Assembly: GCA_003506275.1 (NCBI GenBank)
Contig: DOBD01000122.1
Span: forward strand, 1,185-7,456
Source of the DNA: Bacteroidales bacterium
GTDB lineage: Bacteria > Bacteroidota > Bacteroidia > Bacteroidales > UBA1402
Length of the DNA stretch: 6,272 nt
Direction of reading: 5' to 3'
The notes under the pieces were generated by a model. The model was not told where the DNA came from and searched no databases. It saw only the letters and a program-made list of their open reading frames with translations. The position numbers were made by a program, and so were the translations under genes. The stretch's first letter is position 1; each line of letters opens with the position of its first letter. This document shows positions 1-6,272 of the stretch, one piece after another.

Positions 1-602
1 TGGTTTTTTGTTGGGAGACAGGGGGTAAGGCGCCTCAACGGACCTGGACGGTGCTTGCTGACGGTAGTGGTCTTCGGCCAGTCTACCGGGAAAGCGACAG
101 GGATTGGGTCACCCATGAGGCTGTCATTTCTAAGGATGAGGTGGCCATGGCCATCATGGGACATCGCCCCATTCGTGAACCAGGTACCGAGCCGGCAGCC
201 GGCCGACCTGATCCCACCAATCCTGGTCAGGAGCCGGGCTGGGGCGAAGCCGGCACCAGGGAAAGTCCCACTGGTTTGGCCGTCGTTAACTTGCGCACCC
301 GAGCCTTGCAGTTGCTGGGACAACCGACCACTGGCAGTGGCTTCTGGCACGTGGCCGGTTCGTCAGACGGCCGTTGGGTGGCCGGAGATGATTTCGCCCG
401 TAATATATACCTGATTGACAGAAAGACCGGTTGCATGCACCTGCTGTCTACAGGGCATAAACCAACAGCCGCCGATCATCCGCATCCTACTTTCAGCCCT
501 GATGGTACCCGGATTCAAATTCAATCGGCCATGTTATCCGAAGACGGTCGTTCCATGAATATATGTATCATTCATTTGCCCGATCGGCTGCTGAAAAAGT
601 AG
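1..602 (+). CDS. Oligogalacturonate lyase-like beta-propeller protein (PL22 type), 3' part
   Basis: The reading frame is open from position 3 to the TAG at 600-602 and continues off the left edge, so the GTG at 51 is an internal Val and not the start. Family members cleave short oligogalacturonides by metal-dependent beta-elimination in pectin breakdown. Visible landmarks: 'ETGGKAPQRTW' at 15-47, 'WVTHE' at 105-119, 'FWHVAGSSDGRW' at 342-377, 'NIYLIDRKTG' and 'DHPHPTFSPDG' at 474-506. These follow the order of the last blades of the propeller. Against my memory of the enterobacterial enzyme, the conserved residues are the Arg at 39-41, the His at 114-116 (proposed catalytic His) and metal-binding His at 348-350, 477-479 and 483-485. 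The metal-ligand Gln three residues before HPHP is Ala here. A Pro/Gly-rich insertion follows 'MGHRP'. Any signal peptide lies outside the window. Family assignment is firm; the exact substrate is not, since no other pectin gene is in view. Confidence 0.82.
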   Translation, partial: VFCWETGGKAPQRTWTVLADGSGLRPVYRESDRDWVTHEAVISKDEVAMAIMGHRPIREPGTEPAAGRPDPTNPGQEPGWGEAGTRESPTGLAVVNLRTRALQLLGQPTTGSGFWHVAGSSDGRWVAGDDFARNIYLIDRKTGCMHLLSTGHKPTAADHPHPTFSPDGTRIQIQSAMLSEDGRSMNICIIHLPDRLLKK

Positions 603-657
603 TCGTACGGTTGCGTTGATCCCTCGTTCAAGTCGATACCCTTAACCAAGACCACAC

Positions 658-3348
658 ATGAAAAAAGTCATCAGTTTTTTTACCTTCATCCTGGCAGGTC
701 TGATCATATTGCTGGGTATCTTACCCCTGTTGTTCATCGGTAAAGCGTCTGATATGGTCAAGGCGCAGTGTGACCAGCACCTGGAGGCTCAGGTAGATTT
801 TGACAAACTGTCCTTGAGCCTGTTGCGGCATTTTCCCCGATTGACAGTGACCTTGAATGGTTTGGAGGTGGTCGGGGTGGATACCTTCAGTCAGGATACC
901 CTGGTCAAAGCCGATAAAATCAGATTGGTGGTCAATCTGGGTACCATTCTTAGCAAGGAAGGGGTTAACATTCAACACATCCAATTGGTCAAACCGAGGA
1001 TTAACGCCCTCGTATTGGCTGATGGCAGGGCTAACTGGAACATTACCAAACCTGACACGTTACCGAAAACGCCCTCAGAGGATAGTTCAACGGTCAGGTT
1101 GCAGTTGCGTAGGATCAGTATCGAAGATGCCATCATAGCTTTCGAGGACAAGTCTTCTGGTATGAATGCTGCGGTTGAACACTGGACAGGTACGCTCAAA
1201 GGGGATTTGTCGGCGGCAAAAAGCCGGATAGAGACGGCTTCCTTGATGGAGGCGCTGTCGTTTGAATACGCCGGCATTGAGTATGTAAAAAAACTCCGTT
1301 TGGAGGCTGATCTGGCCTTGGAGGCTGATTTTGAACATTCTGTTTACACCTTGTCAACTAATACCATTCGTCTGAATGCCATGGAATTTGGTTTGAAGGG
1401 GTCTGTTGCCATGCCGGATACGTCAACCCTGCGCATGGATCTGGATTTCAACACCGACAAGGTGACCTTCAAGGATGTGTTGTCCTTGGTGCCAGCGTTG
1501 TACAAAAAACAGTTTGATGCGCTTCAAGCAAACGGAGCGATGACTTTGTCGGCATCGTTAAAGGGTGATTTGACTGGGGAACACTACCCAGCCTTCAATC
1601 TCAACATGTCTGTCAAGGATGGGGCGTTTCGTTACCCCGGTCTACCCGGTTCTGTTGAGAACGTGAACCTACTTGCTAAGGTAGACCATCCTGAGGGTGT
1701 GCTGGATTTGACGGTGGTCGATTTGAAGGGTTTGCACCTGGAGATGGCCGGTCATCCCATAGATTTGAGGGCCAGGGTGGTCACGCCCATCAGTGATCCG
1801 GCGGTGGAGGCGGCTTTCAAAGGTGTCATCAAACTGGATCGAGTCAAGGAGGTTTACCCCCTTGAGGAAGGCACTGACCTCCAAGGCACCATCACGGGTG
1901 ATGTTACATTGGCCGGTCGTTTGTCCCAGCTGGAAAAGAAACAGTACGATCAATTCAAAGCGGACGGCGTGTTGGAAGCCAGTGGTGTGGCTTATGGTCT
2001 GTCTGATGGGCAACGGCTACTGGTGGAGCAAGCCAAGATGACGTTGTCACCAGCCGCCATCGATATGGCTGCGCTGGTACTGAAACTGGGGCGCAACGAT
2101 GTGGCTGCCACCGGCTCGCTGAGTAATTACCTACCTTGGTTGATGAACAAGGGCGTTTTGACGGGTCGACTTGATATTCGTTCCAACTACCTTTCTCTGA
2201 ATGAATTGATGAATCTCGGCGGCGATGCTGAACCCGTTGAAAAGACGTCCATGGAGACAAACCCAACAACGGTATCATCAGATTCAGTGCCATTGGAGGC
2301 TCCTGTAATACCGGCCAACCTGGATTTGAACCTCAAGGCCGATGTGGCGACCTTGGTGTTCAACCGTTTTGAGCTCAAGGATTTCAACGGTTTAATCCGC
2401 ATTAAGGAAAGCAGGGCTGCGTTGGAAAACCTTCAGGCCAAGGCTATGGGCGGTTCTATCGGTGTTCAAGGGTATTACGAGACTGTCCAACCCGACAACC
2501 CGGCAATGGATCTTAAGCTGAACTTGAAAGAGGTTACGTACAAGGAGACGTTTAAAACCTTGACCTTAGTCCGTGACCTGGTTCCTGTCTTTGAAAAAAC
2601 AGAAGGGACCTATTCCATGAACATGCAATTGAAATCAGGGTTGGATAAAACCATGAAACCGGATTACAGCACGTTGTACGGGGATGGGCGTTTACAATCG
2701 ACCAACCTTAAGTTGTCAGGTCTCAAGGTTATGGAGGCATTGGCTACCCAACTTAAGATGGAAAGTTTGCGTAGCCTGGCACCCAAGAATGTAGACATCG
2801 GTTTCCACGTTGAAAATGGCCGGGTTCGTACCAAGCCCTTTCAATTGGCTATCCAACAAACTGTGTTGCAATTTGAAGGTAGTTCGGGCTTTGATAAAAC
2901 CCTGGATTATGGCGTAACAGCCCAACTGCCGGCATCTATGTCCAAGGTTGGGTTGACGACGCTGAAGGGACGTATTGGTGGCACCTTCGACAAACCGACT
3001 ATCACGTTCGATTTGGAAGAAGCGGCCAAGAAAGCCGCGATGGGATTGGCCGACCAGTTGCTGAAAAAGGCCACAGGTGCAGGCATCGACGAGCAGGCCG
3101 CGAAAGCCAAAGAGGCCTTTGAAAAGGAAGCTGCTGCCATCAGGGCCAGGGCCAAGGCTGCCGGTGACAAACTGATCGCCGAAGCCGATAAAGAAGCTCA
3201 ACGTCTGATTGATAAGGCCACCAATCCCTTGCTCAAGGCTGCTGCCAAAGCTTCAGCCGACCAGTTGAAAAAAGAAGCCGCCAAAAAAGCCGCCGAGCTG
3301 GAAGCCGATGCCGAAGCCGAAATTTCAAAAAGGATGCCATCCCTTTAA
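658..3348 (+). CDS. AsmA family envelope protein with helical Ala/Lys/Glu-rich tail
   Basis: Complete gene, 896 residues. Residues 4-28 form one hydrophobic segment after MKK, read as an inner-membrane anchor with the rest in the periplasm. Residues 30-520 and 553-785 are long runs of beta-strand-like sequence typical of AsmA and its C-terminal region, including 'AGHPIDLRARVVTPISDP' (364-381), a phrase typical of Bacteroidota AsmA proteins, and 'LTGRLDIRSNYLSLNELM' (501-518). A Pro/Thr/Ser-rich linker (522-552) separates the two parts. Residues 788-893 are a charged, Ala-rich, probably helical tail. AsmA-like proteins are related to the VPS13/TamB bridge proteins and are thought to help move or balance lipids between inner and outer membranes; the role here is inferred from family only. 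The ATG at 658 is chosen because it directly precedes the anchor; the 55 bases before it have no Shine-Dalgarno, as is usual in Bacteroidota, and no clear terminator or promoter. A histidine kinase gene starts 43 bases downstream. Confidence 0.93.
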   Translation: MKKVISFFTFILAGLIILLGILPLLFIGKASDMVKAQCDQHLEAQVDFDKLSLSLLRHFPRLTVTLNGLEVVGVDTFSQDTLVKADKIRLVVNLGTILSKEGVNIQHIQLVKPRINALVLADGRANWNITKPDTLPKTPSEDSSTVRLQLRRISIEDAIIAFEDKSSGMNAAVEHWTGTLKGDLSAAKSRIETASLMEALSFEYAGIEYVKKLRLEADLALEADFEHSVYTLSTNTIRLNAMEFGLKGSVAMPDTSTLRMDLDFNTDKVTFKDVLSLVPALYKKQFDALQANGAMTLSASLKGDLTGEHYPAFNLNMSVKDGAFRYPGLPGSVENVNLLAKVDHPEGVLDLTVVDLKGLHLEMAGHPIDLRARVVTPISDPAVEAAFKGVIKLDRVKEVYPLEEGTDLQGTITGDVTLAGRLSQLEKKQYDQFKADGVLEASGVAYGLSDGQRLLVEQAKMTLSPAAIDMAALVLKLGRNDVAATGSLSNYLPWLMNKGVLTGRLDIRSNYLSLNELMNLGGDAEPVEKTSMETNPTTVSSDSVPLEAPVIPANLDLNLKADVATLVFNRFELKDFNGLIRIKESRAALENLQAKAMGGSIGVQGYYETVQPDNPAMDLKLNLKEVTYKETFKTLTLVRDLVPVFEKTEGTYSMNMQLKSGLDKTMKPDYSTLYGDGRLQSTNLKLSGLKVMEALATQLKMESLRSLAPKNVDIGFHVENGRVRTKPFQLAIQQTVLQFEGSSGFDKTLDYGVTAQLPASMSKVGLTTLKGRIGGTFDKPTITFDLEEAAKKAAMGLADQLLKKATGAGIDEQAAKAKEAFEKEAAAIRARAKAAGDKLIAEADKEAQRLIDKATNPLLKAAAKASADQLKKEAAKKAAELEADAEAEISKRMPSL

Positions 3349-3360
3349 AGGGGTTCCATC
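3333..3360. repeat. Imperfect palindrome spanning the AsmA stop codon
   Basis: The core CCCTTTAAAGGG (3341-3352) is a perfect 12-base palindrome. It extends outward through a T-G wobble and an A-T pair, then after a two-base mismatch by GATG (3333-3336) against CATC (3357-3360). As RNA it would form a six-pair stem with the UUAA loop containing the UAA stop (3346-3348), an internal loop, and four more pairs. No run of U follows, so it is not a standard intrinsic terminator. It could be an mRNA-processing or attenuating hairpin between the two genes, a protein-binding site, or chance. Confidence 0.35.
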
Positions 3361-3391
3361 TCGAAGGGTAAAAACCACGTCAAAAACAACG

Positions 3392-5875
3392 ATGACAGAC
3401 TTTCAACGGGAAAAACGCAAGGTTGTAACGGTTGCCATTATCCAGGCGCTAGGAGTCGTACCCATACTTTTGCAGAACATCCTGCTTAAGAACTGGTTGA
3501 TTGTGACCGTTTTCAGTGTGTACTGTTTATTATGCGCCCTGAACTATGGGTATTATGTCTGGCGCAAGAAGTACAACCTGTGGGCGTACATCATGATGAC
3601 AGTGACAGCGCTGGATTTTGGTTTTTACGTTTGGAACGGTGGGGTTCAAGGTGCCGGTATTTTTTGGTCACTGTCATTGCCTTTCCTGGCCATGTACTTA
3701 CTGGGGCACACCAACGGAGGCCGCTTTAGCCTGGTCTATTTCTCCGTGTTACTCCTATTGTCCATTTCCAGCCTGTTGACCGGTTTCGTCATGCCCTATA
3801 CACCGCAAGTCCTTATCGTCTTTTTCCTTGTTAGTTATATCAACGTCTACCTGCTTTTCACGATTGAAAAAAGCCGCCATGAGATGCGTGAGGAGGTTGA
3901 CCGCATCAACCGCTTGTTCAACCATGTCGCTGATCTGCTGTTTATCGGACAAAAGGATGGCTCCCTCACGTCAGTCAGTCCTTCCTGTTCCACCGTGCTG
4001 GGTTGGACGCGGGAAGAATTGATGGGTAAAGTGTTTGTTGATTTTATTCACCCATTGGATAAAGCCGTTACCATAACTTTCAACGAACAGCTGCTCAACG
4101 TTGGACACCTTGAAAACCTTGACAACCGTTTTTTGTGCAAGGATGGCTCCTATCGTTGGTTATCCTGGCGTGCGACCTTGGATCGTGAACAAAACCTGGT
4201 CTATGCTGTCGCCAGGGATATGACAGAAGAAAAACGAACAAAATCCAGGCTTCAGGCCAGTGAAGAGGCTTTCCGTACCCTGTCCGAACAATCCAATGCC
4301 GGTATTTACATTTTCCAGCGAGGTCATTTTGTCAACTTTAATAAGGGTTTACTCGACCTCCTTGGTTACAGTGAGGAAGAACTTCACGTTTTAGAAGTCT
4401 CTCAGTTTGTGCATCCAAACGATTGGGAAAGCGTTTTGGAACGCGTGAAACGACGGGAAGGGGGAGAACAAGGTCTGATGCGCTCAGATTTCCGCATCCT
4501 CACCAAGCAAGGACAGACCAAATGGGTGAATCTGGTGACTGACCTGATTACTCACGAAGGTAGCCCGGCCGTGGTTGGCACCATGCACGACATAACAGAG
4601 GCCAAACAAAGGGAAGAAGCGCTCCGGTTTCGCTCCGAACTACAACGACTCATGGCAGATGTATCCACCGAATTCATCACGTCGGGGCCGGATACCCTGA
4701 CGGAAAAAATGGATGGTTTGTTGGAACGGTTCTGTACGTTCCTGGACTTCGACAGGGCTTTTTTGTATACCTTGAACGATGATGTTAACCAATTGGTCGA
4801 TGTCTTTCAATGGCACAAAGTAGGGATTGATCCGTTTGTTTCCATATTTCACGACCTTGATACTGAGCAGTTGGATTCCATATCCGCCTTCTTCAAATCG
4901 TTTGATCAGGTCTATGTGCCGAATGTCTTAACCGCTAAGGAAGACTTGGGTTGGGTTACTGAGAAGGCCAGACGCCACCAATTCCAATCCATCTTGTTGT
5001 TGCCATTGGTGCGCAACAAACAGACAATGGGTGTTCTGGGCTTCGAGGCGGTCACACACCCGACCGTGGTGGATGAGGAAATTATCGGGCTACTGAAGAT
5101 GTTGACGCATGTGTTGACGGAGGTACTTCTCAAGAACGAATTGGACCTTAGTCTAAAGACGGCAGCCTCCGAAATGGACGCACTCAATCAAACCAAGGAC
5201 AAACTGTTCTCCATCATTGCCCACGATTTACGCAGCCCCTTCAATACCATCATTGGTTTTACGGAGTTGATGGCCGACAAAACACAGCCCATGACACTGG
5301 AAGCCATACAAGGGTATGCCGGTATGCTTAATCAGGTAGCCTTGGTCTCGTTGGAATTATTGGAAAACCTGCTTGATTGGTCAAGACTTCAGCGCGGTAT
5401 GCTCAAACCTGAGCGTAACCATGTGTTGGTGGATGAATTCATCAAGGTGGCCATTGCCTCATACATGGAGCGTGCAACAGCCAGAAAACAATGGGTAAAT
5501 ATACAGGTGGAGTCTGGTTTGAAGGCCGCTATCGACAAACGCATGATGGAGACGGTGCTGCGTAACCTGTTCACCAATGCCATCAAGTTTACGCCTGATG
5601 GGGGCGTCATCACGTTACAGGCCTTGCAAACCGTGGATAAACAGTTGCGTATCGCCGTGTCCGACACGGGTATTGGTATTCCTGAAAAGCTGTTACCGCT
5701 ACTGTTTACGGTGGAAGAATCCAAGAATAGGGCTGGTTTGGGAGGTGAACGGAGTTCCGGTCTTGGTTTGATGCTCTGCAAAGAATTTGTGGAGTTGCAC
5801 GGTGGGCGTCTATGGGTGGAAACGGCTGAGTTTAAGGGCAGCACGTTTTATGTTGAAGTACCAATGATGGATTAA
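3392..5875 (+). CDS. Membrane-bound PAS-PAS-GAF sensor histidine kinase
   Basis: Complete gene, 827 residues. The kinase should autophosphorylate on a histidine and pass the phosphate to a response regulator, which is not in the window. Domains in order: six hydrophobic segments within residues 12-157, with short loops and no periplasmic domain; PAS 172-284, ending 'VARDMTEEKR'; PAS 289-405, ending 'TMHDITEAKQ'; GAF about 415-580; a short coiled-coil linker; HisKA about 597-665 with phospho-acceptor His611 (codon 5222-5224) in 'IIAHDLRSPF'; HATPase_c about 712-826 with N-box 'RNLFTNAIKF' (Asn729), G1 'DTGIGI' (758-763) and G2 'SSGLGLMLC' (788-796). All catalytic motifs are intact. There is no receiver domain, so it is not a hybrid kinase. 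The same frame is open back to an ATG at 3308, but that start would overlap the AsmA gene and add a basic stretch unlike a kinase N-terminus. The ATG at 3392 sits just before the first membrane segment, after an A-rich leader with no Shine-Dalgarno. Probably co-transcribed with the AsmA gene 43 bases upstream; the ligand sensed is unknown. Confidence 0.93.
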   Translation: MTDFQREKRKVVTVAIIQALGVVPILLQNILLKNWLIVTVFSVYCLLCALNYGYYVWRKKYNLWAYIMMTVTALDFGFYVWNGGVQGAGIFWSLSLPFLAMYLLGHTNGGRFSLVYFSVLLLLSISSLLTGFVMPYTPQVLIVFFLVSYINVYLLFTIEKSRHEMREEVDRINRLFNHVADLLFIGQKDGSLTSVSPSCSTVLGWTREELMGKVFVDFIHPLDKAVTITFNEQLLNVGHLENLDNRFLCKDGSYRWLSWRATLDREQNLVYAVARDMTEEKRTKSRLQASEEAFRTLSEQSNAGIYIFQRGHFVNFNKGLLDLLGYSEEELHVLEVSQFVHPNDWESVLERVKRREGGEQGLMRSDFRILTKQGQTKWVNLVTDLITHEGSPAVVGTMHDITEAKQREEALRFRSELQRLMADVSTEFITSGPDTLTEKMDGLLERFCTFLDFDRAFLYTLNDDVNQLVDVFQWHKVGIDPFVSIFHDLDTEQLDSISAFFKSFDQVYVPNVLTAKEDLGWVTEKARRHQFQSILLLPLVRNKQTMGVLGFEAVTHPTVVDEEIIGLLKMLTHVLTEVLLKNELDLSLKTAASEMDALNQTKDKLFSIIAHDLRSPFNTIIGFTELMADKTQPMTLEAIQGYAGMLNQVALVSLELLENLLDWSRLQRGMLKPERNHVLVDEFIKVAIASYMERATARKQWVNIQVESGLKAAIDKRMMETVLRNLFTNAIKFTPDGGVITLQALQTVDKQLRIAVSDTGIGIPEKLLPLLFTVEESKNRAGLGGERSSGLGLMLCKEFVELHGGRLWVETAEFKGSTFYVEVPMMD

Positions 5876-5901
5876 TACCAGTTGCCCTGACAATTGCCTG
5901 T

Positions 5902-6272
5902 TCAACCCAACAACTTTTGCAGCCACTTAAAACCGTGATATGGCGGGTATTTAGCTTTCAGGTCAAACCATAAGGAGGAGGAAACCATGGATTTTTGATG
6001 GCTGAAGGTTAGAAAACTGTTGTGGCCGTGGTACCTGCCCATGCCACTTTCACCTACGCCACCAAAAGGTAGGTGCTTGTTGGCAACATGCAGGATGGTG
6101 TCGTTGAGACAGGCTCCACCTGAACAGGTGTGCTCCAGGACCGTTCTGCCTGTTTTTTTTCCCAAAAACGTAGAGCGCCAGCGGTTTTGGCCTGTTGTTG
6201 ATGAAGGTCAACGCTTCATCAAGGGTATCGTACACCAGGATGGGCAACAGTGGCCCGAATATTTCTTCCTGC
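5902..6272 (-). pseudogene. Aldehyde dehydrogenase (class 3-like), C-terminal part, frameshifted
   Basis: The gene enters from the right edge and runs leftward to the TGA at 5904-5902, convergent with the kinase gene and 26 bases from it. The first frame, from 6271, reads '[20 protein letters not shown]' through '[15 protein letters not shown]'. The family sequence then resumes in another frame as '[16 protein letters not shown]', '[17 protein letters not shown]' and 'FSHQKS', ending 'LKAKYPPYHG' to 'WLQKLLG'. The switch falls at or just after eight A on the coding strand (6160-6153), followed within about 12 bases by the new frame. Conserved EIFGP, SGG and PFGGVGxSGMGxYHG blocks and the YPPY tail identify the NAD(P)-dependent class 3 aldehyde dehydrogenase group, which oxidises fatty or aromatic aldehydes to acids. 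The catalytic Glu and Cys lie outside the window. Uninterrupted translation would lose the C-terminal block needed for folding and dimer contacts. A homopolymer sequencing error is as likely as a true mutation, because both halves are otherwise well conserved. Confidence 0.85.

Noticed and set aside
51..53. GTG as the start of a short separate gene.
   Set aside because: The frame is open upstream to the window edge, and the upstream residues (ETGGKAPQRTW) match the same lyase family.
571..578. TTCATTTG, close to the Bacteroidota -7 promoter element TAnnTTTG, upstream of the AsmA gene.
   Set aside because: It lies within the lyase coding sequence, misses the conserved A, and has no TTTG element at the expected distance upstream.
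1300..1329. Direct repeat of TTGGAGGCTGAT with an 18-base period in the AsmA gene, coding LEAD twice.
   Set aside because: Only two copies inside a conserved-looking beta-rich region; no sign of an expanding repeat or mobile element.
3308..3391. An upstream in-frame ATG (3308) that would lengthen the kinase by 28 residues and overlap the AsmA gene.
   Set aside because: The added residues are basic, fall in the AsmA tail-coding DNA and do not resemble a kinase N-terminus. The ATG at 3392 fits the first membrane segment better.
5876..5901. The short gap between the convergent kinase and aldehyde dehydrogenase genes as a possible bidirectional terminator.
   Set aside because: No stem of useful length and no T-run on either side could be found.
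5972..5998. A strong Shine-Dalgarno-like AAGGAGGAGG followed by ATG at 5987 on the plus strand.
   Set aside because: The frame stops after three codons, and the minus strand here codes for the conserved tail of the aldehyde dehydrogenase, which accounts for the bases.

Overview
The window looks like a stretch of an ordinary chromosome from a bacterium of the Bacteroidota. This is inferred from three things: a long AsmA-type protein of the kind common in that phylum, a histidine kinase with the 'KDKLFSIIAHDLRSPF' H-box and 'GLGLMLCKEFVELHGG' G2 region typical of Bacteroidota kinases, and two confident start codons (658 and 3392) that have no Shine-Dalgarno sequence. I cannot place it below phylum level.

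Layout, left to right. (1) Positions 1-602, plus strand: the 3' part of an oligogalacturonate lyase-type (PL22 family) beta-propeller protein whose start lies outside the window. (2) Positions 658-3348, plus strand: a complete 896-residue AsmA-family envelope protein with an N-terminal membrane anchor and a long Ala/Lys/Glu-rich helical tail. (3) Positions 3392-5875, plus strand: a complete 827-residue membrane-bound sensor histidine kinase (six membrane segments, PAS, PAS, GAF, HisKA, HATPase_c), only 43 bases after the AsmA stop. An imperfect palindrome spans the AsmA stop codon in this gap. (4) Positions 5902-6272, minus strand and convergent: the C-terminal part of a class 3-like aldehyde dehydrogenase. 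Its reading frame is broken at a run of eight A on the coding strand. Its start also lies outside the window.

The three plus-strand genes are closely spaced (55 and 43 bases) with no convincing terminator or promoter between them, so they could be co-transcribed. Their functions (uronate oligosaccharide cleavage, envelope lipid homeostasis, signal transduction) do not form a recognised pathway. No response regulator, transporter or other pectin gene is present. I see no mobile element, CRISPR array, RNA gene or phage gene. No gap between genes exceeds 60 bases.

I found no convincing new biological system. The points most worth a second look are the aldehyde dehydrogenase frameshift, the altered metal-site residues and Pro/Gly-rich insertion in the lyase-like protein, the helical tail of the AsmA protein, and the palindrome at the AsmA stop.
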